A DNA stretch of 64,000 nt, taken from the NCBI RefSeq assembly GCF_003124125.1, contig NZ_QCXQ01000002.1, forward strand, positions 519,068 through 583,067, read 5' to 3'. Shown here piece after piece: positions 24,056 to 31,635 of this stretch. A program made the position numbers and the translations under genes. How positions within the stretch are numbered: position 1 is the first letter of the stretch; the number at the start of each line of letters is the position of its first letter. The notes beneath the pieces were generated by a model. The model was not told where the DNA came from, did not search any database, and worked only from the letters and a program-made list of their open reading frames with translations. This stretch comes from Levilactobacillus bambusae (GTDB taxonomy: Bacteria > Bacillota > Bacilli > Lactobacillales > Lactobacillaceae).

Positions 24056-25021
24056 TTACTTAACCTGAGCCAGCAAACCTTCCAAAAATTCGGTAGCATC
24101 GCCCACATAGCCGTAATCGGAGTCCGCAAAGATTGGCGCGGTTGCATCCGTGTTGACAGAAACGATTCGGTTAGCATTTTGGATTCCCACCGTATACTGA
24201 ACGGCACCTGAAATCCCTAAGTTAATGAGCAGATCAGGGGCAACCGTCTGTCCACTCTGCCCAATTTGTTGGTCGTGGGTAAATTGGGGGTCATCAGTCA
24301 GCGGCCGGGTTACCCCGACGACGCCACCCATTTTGGCCGCTAACTGCCGGGCAAGCTCAATGGTCTTGGGCTGGTTAGCTCCCCGCCCCAGCGCAATAAC
24401 GGTTTGGGCGTCAGAAAGACTCGCCGTCTGACTGATCAACCGGGTCGTATTTAAAATCGTCATCGTTGTTTCGGGGTGAAACGTAAAGGTAGCGGAGACG
24501 ACTTCCGTTTGAGAATTAGGCACCCGCACGGCCTTAAAGATGTTGGGCCGAACCGTTGCCATCTGGGGCCGGCGATCGGGACAGATAATATCGCACATGA
24601 TGTTATCCCCGTAAGTCGGTTTAACCTGAACTAACGTGTCCCCATCGAAGGCGAGGTCTAAACAATCGGCGGTGAGTCCCGTCTGCAGTTTGGCCTGGAG
24701 CCGGGGGGCTAACGAACGGCCGGCGGTTGTCGCAGGGAATAGGAAACTGTTCGGATTATACTGGGTCACGACTTGCTCTAGCGCATCGGCTAACTCTTCG
24801 TCCGTTGCGGCGGCAAACCGATCGTCCCTTAATCGTAAAATATTGTCGGGGCCGTACTGTTGGATCGTTGCTTCGGCAGTCAACGTTGTCGGTTCTAAGA
24901 GGATGGCCCAAACGGGTTTATCTTCCGCAATCTGTTTGGCCTTGGTTAGGAGTTGGAGGCTGGTCGGCTCAATTTTGTCTTGATTTAGTTGAATATAAAC
25001 CCAAATACTTTCATTCGTCAT
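24056..25021 (-). CDS. etfA: Electron transfer flavoprotein, alpha subunit
   Basis: 321 residues. N-terminal Rossmann-like domain (1-190) and the C-terminal FAD-binding domain with IGQSGQTVAPDLLINLGISG (about 252-271), AVQYTVGIQNA and IVSVNTDATAPIFADSDYGYVGD, the signature of EtfA. With EtfB it forms a soluble FAD heterodimer that passes electrons from acyl-CoA dehydrogenases. Last gene of the operon acd-etfB-etfA, 12 bases after etfB with AGGAGG before its ATG. EtfAB is uncommon in lactic acid bacteria, which lack the usual ETF:quinone oxidoreductase; the partner may be an NADH-linked or bifurcating reaction. Confidence 0.92.
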   Translation of the reverse strand: MTNESIWVYIQLNQDKIEPTSLQLLTKAKQIAEDKPVWAILLEPTTLTAEATIQQYGPDNILRLRDDRFAAATDEELADALEQVVTQYNPNSFLFPATTAGRSLAPRLQAKLQTGLTADCLDLAFDGDTLVQVKPTYGDNIMCDIICPDRRPQMATVRPNIFKAVRVPNSQTEVVSATFTFHPETTMTILNTTRLISQTASLSDAQTVIALGRGANQPKTIELARQLAAKMGGVVGVTRPLTDDPQFTHDQQIGQSGQTVAPDLLINLGISGAVQYTVGIQNANRIVSVNTDATAPIFADSDYGYVGDATEFLEGLLAQVK

Positions 25022-25033
25022 CAGATGTCCCTC

Positions 25034-25801
25034 CTATAGTGATTGAAGTAATTCTTGTACGGCATGTTCAGGGGTCCCCGTTAGCATAGTGACCCGTTTT
25101 TTGGCGGCAGCTGGCGCATATACCTGGGTCACCTGGGTAGGAGAACCGGCGAGCCCAATGCGTTCAGGGTCTAAATCAAGGTCCTGTTCCGTCCAAACGG
25201 TTAGCGGCTTTTCAAAGCTCTTTTGAATCTGACGGGGAGTGGCATAGCGGGGCTGGTTCATTTCACTTCGAACGGTCACCGCTGCCGGCAGTTCCACTTC
25301 AACTTCCTGTTCAGCCGCATCCAACCGGCGTTTGCCAATTAGGTGGTGGTCCTCCGTCAAGTCAATGGCTTCGGCAAAGGTCACCTGAGGCACATTCAGG
25401 TATTCCGCTACGATCGGCCCCACCTGACCCGTATCGGCATCCACAGACTGGCGGCCAAATAAAACGAGTTCAACATCGCCAATTTTCTGAATGGCTTGGC
25501 TCAACGGATAGCCGGTCGCCAAGGTATCGGCCCCGCCTAACGCCCGTGAACTGAGCAAGTAGGCTGAATCGGCACCCATTGCCAGCCCCTCCAGCAGGGA
25601 TTCGCGGTAACTCTCGGGCCCCATGCTGAGTAAAATCACTTCCCCATTTGTTTGATCGCGCAGCTTTAACGCCGCTTCAATGGCGTTTTTATCAAACGGA
25701 TTAATCACTCCATCGGCTGACCTCACCAGATTATGCGTTTGGGGATCAATTTTGACATCGTTAGTGCTAGGAACCTGTTTAATACAAACCACAATTTTCA
25801 T
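25034..25801 (-). CDS. etfB: Electron transfer flavoprotein, beta subunit
   Basis: 255 residues, full family length. Begins MKIVVCIKQVPSTNDVKID as EtfB proteins do, with INPFDKNAIEAALKLRD at about 32, LLSMGPESYRESLLEGLAMGAD at about 57 and LVLFGRQSVDADTGQVGPIVAEYL at about 110, the nucleotide-binding region conserved in the family. RYATPRQI near 198 corresponds to the recognition loop that docks on acyl-CoA dehydrogenase. Eight bases after the acyl-CoA dehydrogenase stop; translated with etfA as one complex. Whether it binds AMP or a second FAD (the bifurcating type) cannot be settled by eye. Confidence 0.92.
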   Translation of the reverse strand: MKIVVCIKQVPSTNDVKIDPQTHNLVRSADGVINPFDKNAIEAALKLRDQTNGEVILLSMGPESYRESLLEGLAMGADSAYLLSSRALGGADTLATGYPLSQAIQKIGDVELVLFGRQSVDADTGQVGPIVAEYLNVPQVTFAEAIDLTEDHHLIGKRRLDAAEQEVEVELPAAVTVRSEMNQPRYATPRQIQKSFEKPLTVWTEQDLDLDPERIGLAGSPTQVTQVYAPAAAKKRVTMLTGTPEHAVQELLQSL

Positions 25802-25809
25802 TTTTTCAC

Positions 25810-26934
25810 CTACTTATTAATTTCTGCCTTAGTGATTTCAAGGTTCATTTTTTCAATACTGCCTTCCGCAAGCTCCATGGCCCGGGCATCCCGAATCAGA
25901 TGTTCAATGGGATAATCCCGGCTGTAACCATAACCGCCAAGAATCTGCAGGGTTTCATCCCCAACCTTCACCGCGGAGCGGCTCCCATACGACTTGGCCA
26001 TCGCCGCAATCTCAGCGTAGGGCTGTCCCTGGACCTTAAGTTTGGCGGCCTGTTGATACAGCAACTCAGTATTCTGTTTGGCAATGGCAATATCCGCAAT
26101 CTTTTGCTGGGTCACTTGAAGCTGGTAGAGCGGCGTCGTTAGCGCCTTGCGTTCCTTGGCGTAATCCACCGCAATTTGCAGCTCGTGGGTCATGATTCCC
26201 GCTAGTACAGCGCCCATCAAGACCCGGGCATCAGCATGGGCCTGATCCCCAATTTCTAACCCTTGGCCAACCTGACCCAGTAGGTGGTAATCAGGAACTA
26301 CAATGTGATCCATCACGATTTCAGCAACCGGCGTACCCTTAAGGCCAATGAAGTCCTCCCGCTTGCCAAACGAAAATCCTGGCATGTCCTGGTCAACGAC
26401 AAAGACCGCCAATTGATCATCCTCCGTCTTGGCTAGCACGCAGTAAACGGACGCCAGGCCCCCGTTCGTAATCATAATTTTATCCCCGGTAATCACCCAG
26501 TTATCCCCCTGCTTCACGGCTCGTGTCGTAATGCCAGTGGGATTGGATCCTCCAGAGGGTTCCGTCTGGGAAAAGGCCAGAATTTGGTGGGTTGCCAGGG
26601 GTAAATAATGGTCGTTCAATTCCGGATTCCCGTACTTCATAAATTGTTCAATCGTTTTGAAGTGGCCCTCTAACGTGACGGCTAAACTGGCATTGCCGGC
26701 TGCCATAATCTGAAGAGCCTGGGCCGTAGCGGCATAATCAAACCCGGCCCCACCGTATTGCTGGGGCAGCGTGATCCCCAACAGTCCGGTCTGCACCGCC
26801 AACTCAAATAATCCCTCCGGGTAGTCGCCTTGTTTGTCAATTAACATATCTACCGGTGCTAGTTCATTATTGGTAAAATCGCTTATCATATGCATTAACA
26901 TCTGATTCGCCAGTTTTTGGTTCTTATCAGTCAC
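25810..26934 (-). CDS. Acyl-CoA dehydrogenase
   Basis: 374 residues, full-length flavoprotein. N-terminal helical domain with LGITLPQQYGGAGFDY (about 55-70), the flavin strand motif AFSQTEPSGGSNPTGI (about 125-140), ITGDKIMITNGGLASVY, and the C-terminal LQILGGYGYSRDYPIEHLIRDAR. The catalytic base position is taken by Glu in LAEGSIEKMNLEI near residue 360, as in short-chain dehydrogenases. First gene of the operon with etfBA, so electrons go to or come from that ETF. In an anaerobic fermenter it may run as an enoyl-CoA reductase. GTG at 26934 with GAGG eight bases upstream is preferred to the GTG at 26943. Confidence 0.9.
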   Translation of the reverse strand: MTDKNQKLANQMLMHMISDFTNNELAPVDMLIDKQGDYPEGLFELAVQTGLLGITLPQQYGGAGFDYAATAQALQIMAAGNASLAVTLEGHFKTIEQFMKYGNPELNDHYLPLATHQILAFSQTEPSGGSNPTGITTRAVKQGDNWVITGDKIMITNGGLASVYCVLAKTEDDQLAVFVVDQDMPGFSFGKREDFIGLKGTPVAEIVMDHIVVPDYHLLGQVGQGLEIGDQAHADARVLMGAVLAGIMTHELQIAVDYAKERKALTTPLYQLQVTQQKIADIAIAKQNTELLYQQAAKLKVQGQPYAEIAAMAKSYGSRSAVKVGDETLQILGGYGYSRDYPIEHLIRDARAMELAEGSIEKMNLEITKAEINK

Positions 26935-26980
26935 TCCACACACCTCATTTTTATAATTATTTCACAATATTTATTCCATT

Positions 26981-27009
26981 ATTATATATTCAGTTATTCT
27001 AAATAGCAA
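26981..27009 (-). promoter_or_regulatory. Promoter of the acd-etfBA operon
   Basis: Minus strand TTGCTA (27009-27004), 17-bp spacer, TATAAT (26986-26981). It faces the promoter of the XRE-TPR gene (TATACT at 27023-27028), so the two start regions overlap. Confidence 0.6.
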
Positions 27010-27061
27010 TATTATTTTCTGTTATACTAGGATCAATCATTCTTAACGAGGGGGCACCAGC

Positions 27062-27922
27062 ATGAACGTGCAACGGTTTATCGACCGGCGAAAGGAACTC
27101 GGGCTTTCCCAAAGTGAATTAGCCCGGGGAATTTGCACCCAAACGACCATCAGTAAATTTGAAAATCAAAGCCAAATGATGTCGACTAAGATTTTATCCC
27201 GGTTGTGCAACCGCCTGGGATTAACGCTGAACGACCTCTTTTCGGATCAACTGCCCGATGAACAGCAGCTAAAGGCCAGCCTGAACCAGGCGGAATTTGA
27301 CCTCATCACGAGTGAATACGATCAAGCTCTCGTTAAACTTGACCAGTTGGATCTCACCCACCACCAAACGGGTAATTTGCAAATGGACTACCTCTTTATC
27401 AAGGGGTTCGCCCTTGCCTTGAGTCGGACAAACCTGACGGACGCCATCTTCTGCTTTGACCAAATTCTTAACGGTCTTGATGAAACCCACCAGACCATTT
27501 ATTCCCAACTCGCCTACGTTGGCCTAGGCGTAGCATACGAACAAACGGGCAATATCCAACAGGCCGATTTTTACTTTGGTAAAATGCCGGAACGTCTAAT
27601 GAAAGTTCAGGGCGACTCCCCTGATAAGACTTGGAAGATGATTACCATGCTATTTTACACGGGGGAATTTTACGCTGGCCAAGCCGACTACGAAACCAGC
27701 AACGCCCTCTTAAACACCGTCTTAACCATCTGTTCCAATCAGCACATGACGTTTTACGTCGCCCGGGCACAGTACCAGCTCGCCCTTAACCTAGTGCATA
27801 CCGGTGCCCACAGAGATACCATCGAACCGGTTCTAGCCGAAGCAGCCGTTTTCGCCCGGTTTAACCAAAATGCAAAACTGTTGAAAAAAATTGCGGCCCT
27901 TACCCAGCAGTTGGACCTCTAA
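27062..27922 (+). CDS. XRE helix-turn-helix regulator with TPR-like domain (Rgg/PlcR type)
   Basis: 286 residues. N-terminal HTH_3 domain FIDRRKELGLSQSELARGIC (6-25) through RLCNRLGLTLNDLF (about 48-61), then about 220 residues of helical repeats with TPR spacing (YVGLGVAYEQTGNIQQADFYF at about 150, YTGEFYAGQADYETSNALL at about 200). This layout is that of Rgg/PlcR/MutR-like regulators, many of which bind short peptides. Divergent from acd-etfBA with overlapping promoter regions, so it is the likely regulator of that operon. No pheromone-like small frame was found beside it. Confidence 0.85.
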   Translation: MNVQRFIDRRKELGLSQSELARGICTQTTISKFENQSQMMSTKILSRLCNRLGLTLNDLFSDQLPDEQQLKASLNQAEFDLITSEYDQALVKLDQLDLTHHQTGNLQMDYLFIKGFALALSRTNLTDAIFCFDQILNGLDETHQTIYSQLAYVGLGVAYEQTGNIQQADFYFGKMPERLMKVQGDSPDKTWKMITMLFYTGEFYAGQADYETSNALLNTVLTICSNQHMTFYVARAQYQLALNLVHTGAHRDTIEPVLAEAAVFARFNQNAKLLKKIAALTQQLDL

Positions 27923-27962
27923 GAGGAACCGCAGTGAATTCACGCACCACCCAAAAAAACTT

Positions 27963-28012
27963 AACCCCGATTTAACGGTTCCCTAATATCTGGGGGCCGT
28001 TAAATCGGGGTT
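27963..28012. terminator. Terminator of the XRE-TPR gene
   Basis: 16-bp perfect stem AACCCCGATTTAACGG/CCGTTAAATCGGGGTT with an 18-base loop and A/T runs at both ends. It ends two bases before the parS palindrome. Confidence 0.82.
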
Positions 28013-28014
28013 TA

Positions 28015-28030
28015 TGTTTCACGTGAAACA
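28015..28030. other. parS centromere site (ParB/Spo0J binding)
   Basis: TGTTTCACGTGAAACA, a perfect 16-bp palindrome identical to the bacterial parS consensus TGTTNCACGTGAAACA. It lies in an intergenic position right after a terminator. parS sites cluster around oriC in Firmicutes, so it places the window in the origin-proximal part of a chromosome. parA/parB are not in the window, and no second copy was noticed. Confidence 0.85.
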
Positions 28031-28106
28031 TTACTAATGTGATTGGTGGACTTTTACGGGCGTTTACCGTAGAGTACAGGCTATAAAAGATAAAGGGGCG
28101 GTAAAA

Positions 28107-28901
28107 ATGGACTTACAGTTAAAGGGTAAAACGGCACTCATTACCGGATCAACGAAGGGAATTGGCAAGGCAATCGCCCAGTCCATGGCGGGCGAAGGAG
28201 TCAACGTGATTATTAACGGTCGCCAACCAGACGTTGTTTCACAGGTTGTCACGGACCTCCAAAGCCAGTATCCACACGTTACGGTCAGTGGCGCCCCGTT
28301 TGACATCACCAGTGATTTAAAGGCGCGTGAACTCATGGCTAAGTTCCCCCACGTTGACATCTTAGTGAATAATATGGGGATTTTTAAACCGATGGCCTAC
28401 CAAAACATTGACGATGCCACATGGAAGAAATTTTTCGACGTCAACGTCCTTTCGGGCAACCGATTGGCTAAATACTACCTCCCCAAAATGATCAGCCAAA
28501 ACTTTGGGCGCATCATTTTTATTGCTAGTGAGGAAGCGGTAATGCCGTCCGGTGAAATGCCACAGTACAGCATGACCAAATCCATGAACCTCTCGCTTGC
28601 TAAGAGCCTGTCTAAATTAACGGTTGGAACAAACGTGACCGTCAACACCGTCATGCCTGGATCCACCTTAACGGAGGGTGTGCAAACCATGTTGGACGAC
28701 ATGTACGCAGATACCGATTTAACGGCATCGGAACGGGAAGCCGACTTTATGAAAAACCACCGGCCCCTCTCGCAAATTCAGCGGCTAATCCGCCCAGAAG
28801 AAATCGGTGCCTTTGTCACATTCGTCGCCAGCCCACTAGCCGGTGGCTTTTCAGGCGAAGCTCTCCGCATGGACGGTGGCATGGTCCCAACGATTTTTTA
28901 A
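28107..28901 (+). CDS. Short-chain dehydrogenase/reductase
   Basis: 264 residues, classical SDR: cofactor motif TGSTKGIGKAIAQSM at about 14-28, DILVNNMGIFKPM (NNxG) at about 85, active site IASEEAVMPSGEMPQYSMTK with Ser, Tyr and Lys in place (about 140-160), and the C-terminal GFSGEALRMDGGMVPTIF. Substrate unknown. GGGGCGG precedes the ATG by five bases. A family A repeat array begins one base after the stop codon. No regulator is adjacent; parS lies 76 bases upstream. Confidence 0.85.
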   Translation: MDLQLKGKTALITGSTKGIGKAIAQSMAGEGVNVIINGRQPDVVSQVVTDLQSQYPHVTVSGAPFDITSDLKARELMAKFPHVDILVNNMGIFKPMAYQNIDDATWKKFFDVNVLSGNRLAKYYLPKMISQNFGRIIFIASEEAVMPSGEMPQYSMTKSMNLSLAKSLSKLTVGTNVTVNTVMPGSTLTEGVQTMLDDMYADTDLTASEREADFMKNHRPLSQIQRLIRPEEIGAFVTFVASPLAGGFSGEALRMDGGMVPTIF

Positions 28902-28902
28902 A

Positions 28903-29014
28903 GGGTGTGGAACCGCTCGGTAGATCTCGAGGATTAACTGAGGCATCGGAAAATGCTGGTTTTGAGCATTATTCGATGCCTTGGTTAACCGCAGAGATCT
29001 GAGCGGTGGAACCC
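28903..29014. repeat. Family A hairpin repeat, copy 3
   Basis: Begins GGGTGTGGAACCGCTCGG, ends GAGCGGTGGAACCC. Pairs: CCGCTC/GAGCGG, AGATCTC/GAGATCT, central GGCATCGGAAAATGCT with AGCATTATTCGATGCC. Linker GACTAAA to the next copy. Confidence 0.85.
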
Positions 29015-29021
29015 GACTAAA

Positions 29022-29133
29022 GGGTGTGGAATCACTCGGTAGATCCCGAGGAATAACGTCAGAAACAAAATATGCTGGGCTTTAGCATAATTTGTTTCTT
29101 GGGTTATCCGGAGGGATCTGAGTGATGGAACCC
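29022..29133. repeat. Family A hairpin repeat, copy 4
   Basis: Pairs: ATCACTC/GAGTGAT, AGATCCC/GGGATCT, central AGAAACAAAATATGCT with AGCATAATTTGTTTCT around TGGGCTTT. Almost identical to the copy at 63665-63776, 34 kb away. Linker GACTAAA. Confidence 0.88.
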
Positions 29134-29140
29134 GACTAAA

Positions 29141-29251
29141 GGGTGTGTAGCATTTCGGGAGCTTCTGAGAATTAACGGAGAAAGGAAAAATGCCGGGCTT
29201 TGGCATTCTTTTCTTTCTTGGTTAACCGCAGGAAGCTGAAATGCGGAACCC
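29141..29251. repeat. Family A hairpin repeat, copy 5
   Basis: Pairs: GCATTTC/GAAATGC, AGCTTC/GAAGCT, central AGAAAGGAAAAATGCC with GGCATTCTTTTCTTTCT. All three stems differ in sequence from copies 3 and 4 yet still pair. Confidence 0.85.
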
Positions 29252-29256
29252 GACTA

Positions 29257-29287
29257 GGGTGTAGAATTACTCGGTAGATCCTGAAAC
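29257..29287. repeat. Family A left-end fragment
   Basis: GGGTGTAGAATTACTCGGTA and GATCCTGA, the first 30 bases of a unit, after which the sequence departs. Together with copies 3-5 this accounts for most of the 483-base gap 28902-29384; the remaining 97 bases hold nothing recognisable beyond the ribosome binding site of the next gene. Confidence 0.7.
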
Positions 29288-29384
29288 CTACCGTCTCCGC
29301 CAAGCCCAATCCATTGAGTTTACCACCAAACCGTTTTACACTAGCCGTAAGCAAAACAACTAATTTAATGATGGGGGCATTAGT

Positions 29385-30329
29385 ATGAAAGCAGTTGGTT
29401 ACACTAAAACGGGTGATCCATCCGTGCTTGAACTTATCGAAACGCCAAACCTCCGCGCCAAGCGCTGGGAGCTAGTCGTTGAGGTTGATTCAGTAGGACT
29501 CAATAACTTTGAGCAGGCCCAACGTAACGGGTCCATTCCAGCTAGCGACCGAACGCCAGCGCCCACAGATACCCATCCGGCCGTGATCGGATCCGACATT
29601 GTCGGTAAAATCACCGAAGTTGGGGCGGGCGTAACCGGGTTTGAAGTTGGCCAGACGATCATCGGGCACACCCAACGGGGTTACGCCGAACAGGCAATTG
29701 TTCGTCAGGATGATGCCGTGCTGCTTCCCCCTAACCTTTCCCCAGACCTTGCGGCGGCTAGTATAACGCCGGGTATTACCGCCTACAATGCCGTCCACTA
29801 TCAAGCGCAGGTCAAAATAAACGATGTGGTTGTTATTCGGGGAGCGGCCGGCGGGGTCGGTTCCATTGCACTACAGCTCGTCCACACGATTGGAGCCAAG
29901 GTCATTGCAATTGTCGGTCGGCATTCGATTGATGCCGTTAAACGGATGGGAGCGGATGACGTCATTGCCTACGATGACCCCAACCTGGATTTAACTGCGT
30001 ATAATCAGTCAGCGGATATCGTCTTGAACTTTGCGATGAACGGGGCCGGGGGCGACCAAGACGTTAAATTTTTGCGGGATGGTGGCCGACTAGTGAGCGT
30101 TGCCATGAAGGAACCCTTGGACGGCCGGGCCGTTGAATTTCAACACATTCACCCCCAACCTAACCACGTTATGTCATCATATAAACACGTGTTAGACCTC
30201 ATGGAAGCCGGGAAAGTGACAATCAAAATCGGAGCCAAGTTTCCGTTTACCCTCCAGGGCTTTATTGATGGTCACAAACTATTAGACCAAAAACACGACG
30301 GTCGAATCGTTGTTACCCATAGCGTGTGA
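29385..30329 (+). CDS. Zinc-free MDR oxidoreductase (quinone reductase-like)
   Basis: 314 residues, medium-chain dehydrogenase/reductase without zinc ligands. GroES-like N-terminal domain with VDSVGLNNFEQAQRNG (about 34-49) and HPAVIGSDIVGKITEVGAGV (about 66-85), then the Rossmann motif VVIRGAAGGVGSIALQLVHT (about 148-167) and end DGRIVVTHSV. It probably uses NADPH to reduce quinones or alpha,beta-unsaturated carbonyls. GGGGG lies seven bases upstream of the ATG. Preceded by the family A repeat array and followed by a strong terminator, it is a single-gene unit. Confidence 0.85.
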   Translation: MKAVGYTKTGDPSVLELIETPNLRAKRWELVVEVDSVGLNNFEQAQRNGSIPASDRTPAPTDTHPAVIGSDIVGKITEVGAGVTGFEVGQTIIGHTQRGYAEQAIVRQDDAVLLPPNLSPDLAAASITPGITAYNAVHYQAQVKINDVVVIRGAAGGVGSIALQLVHTIGAKVIAIVGRHSIDAVKRMGADDVIAYDDPNLDLTAYNQSADIVLNFAMNGAGGDQDVKFLRDGGRLVSVAMKEPLDGRAVEFQHIHPQPNHVMSSYKHVLDLMEAGKVTIKIGAKFPFTLQGFIDGHKLLDQKHDGRIVVTHSV

Positions 30330-30344
30330 TACCCGATTCAAATC

Positions 30345-30397
30345 TAAATGAGCACCGGTTGATTTGCGTTAGACAGGCAATCAACCGGTGCTCATTT
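30345..30397. terminator. Bidirectional terminator
   Basis: About 20-bp stem TAAATGAGCACCGGTTGATT.../...ATCAACCGGTGCTCATTTA with one bulged T, between converging genes. Confidence 0.85.
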
Positions 30398-30401
30398 ACT
30401 T

Positions 30402-31511
30402 TTAATGGTTTAACCACTTCTCAATTGCGGGCAAAAAGGCTTCTGCCACCCGTTTCCCAGCGGCGGGATTTAAATGCAGCTGATCACCGAAATCATTATT
30501 AGGGTCCAGATACCCCGTCTGATCGGCTAAAAAGTCAGTGGTTGCCTGTACATGAGGGTCGGCCAGCAACTGCTGATTAATTTGAGCACCTGTCCACATA
30601 ATTTCCGCTGCGTTAGCGTACTCTTGACCAATAACCGGCAGCGTTCCTAAAATTAAATGGCTATCAGAGTCGGCCACCCTTTGCGTCAACTCATGAATTG
30701 CCGTCATAAACTGATCGGCCGTTACGGGGGGTGCGTCCTGACTTTGGTGCGGTAAGATTAAATCATTTCCCCCAATGGTCGCCACCACTACCCTGGGCTT
30801 TAATGCCATAACCCCGTCAATTCGCTTTAACAACCCGGGGCCAAACGTTCGGTATACCGGCTGATCTTGTGGCGCATCGCCAATCAATTGATTCCCTGAT
30901 ATTGCCGTATTCGCAAACGTGACCTGGTTGGGGAATCGGTCTAACAACGTCTGAATGATGGGGGTGGTAATCATCCCCATTTCCATCAGAGAATCCCCGG
31001 TAAAGGCAACCATTTGTGGCTTAGCGACCGTCCATACTGCAAGCTGTTCCACGCTAAACCACCCCTTGCTAACCTTCCAGGAAGTGGAAAAGTGCGGCAC
31101 CGTTTTAACCTGTGGCGAACTCACCGCATTAGTTAATGTTGGTTCATAAACACTGTTGAAATCCGCGTACGTCTGGACTCGTGTTGCACGGGTCATAATG
31201 TAGATTGGCCGCCCCACCTTAGCGGACAAGGTAACGGGATCCAGCCAGACCCTCTGTCCCTGCGGCACCCGGATCTGCTGGCTGCCGTGCTGCATCATCG
31301 GAATCATATCCGTCATTTTTTCGGTCAGGCTTACCCCGACTAAGTCAAATTCGAGGTCGGTTGGCCCATACCGATTTGAAAGTGCCAGTCGAATCCGATT
31401 ACCACTTAAGGCACTCGTAACCTTAATGAGTTGCGTGAATCGGTTGCGCGGTTTGGCTAAGCCGGAAAAATCATGCATTTCCCGGTACCAAGCATTTTGC
31501 CAAGTTGGCAT
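30402..31511 (-). CDS. SGNH/GDSL-family hydrolase
   Basis: 369 residues, two domains. The N-terminal 170 residues form a beta-rich domain (RIRLALSNRYGPTDLEF) seen in front of many GDSL esterases. The catalytic domain has block I FTGDSLMEMG (Ser nucleophile) at about 175, block III TIGGNDL at about 246 and block V DQLHLNPAAGKRVAEAF (Asp-x-x-His) at about 345. No signal peptide is seen, so probably cytoplasmic; likely an acyl esterase. The frame is open to 31682 but that part runs through the lplA terminator; ATG at 31511 has GGGGGG eight bases upstream. Follows the pdh-lplA operon. Confidence 0.85.
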   Translation of the reverse strand: MPTWQNAWYREMHDFSGLAKPRNRFTQLIKVTSALSGNRIRLALSNRYGPTDLEFDLVGVSLTEKMTDMIPMMQHGSQQIRVPQGQRVWLDPVTLSAKVGRPIYIMTRATRVQTYADFNSVYEPTLTNAVSSPQVKTVPHFSTSWKVSKGWFSVEQLAVWTVAKPQMVAFTGDSLMEMGMITTPIIQTLLDRFPNQVTFANTAISGNQLIGDAPQDQPVYRTFGPGLLKRIDGVMALKPRVVVATIGGNDLILPHQSQDAPPVTADQFMTAIHELTQRVADSDSHLILGTLPVIGQEYANAAEIMWTGAQINQQLLADPHVQATTDFLADQTGYLDPNNDFGDQLHLNPAAGKRVAEAFLPAIEKWLNH

Positions 31512-31527
31512 TTTAAATTCCCCCCTG

Positions 31528-31574
31528 AACAAAGGCTTAACCCCTACCATACCAATAGGAGTTAAGCCTTTGTT
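31528..31574. terminator. Terminator of the pdh-lplA operon
   Basis: 14-bp perfect stem AACAAAGGCTTAAC/GTTAAGCCTTTGTT, loop with a further CCCT/AGGA pair. It lies between lplA and the SGNH gene and shows that the long open frame upstream of 31511 is not coding. Confidence 0.75.
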
Positions 31575-31635
31575 GACTCGTTTTGAATTCCACCACCTGA
31601 CAGGTATTACTCCCAACCATCCGGTTTCATTTAAC

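Noticed and set aside
28903-29251. Integron attC sites (folded recombination sites behind gene ends)
   Set aside because: Conserved RYYYAAC/GTTRRRY core sites are not present in the right positions, the units lie in tandem without cassettes, and there is no integrase.
28903-29287. CRISPR array
   Set aside because: Units are 112 nt with conserved ends and paired variable stems; there are no constant short repeats with unrelated spacers and no cas genes.
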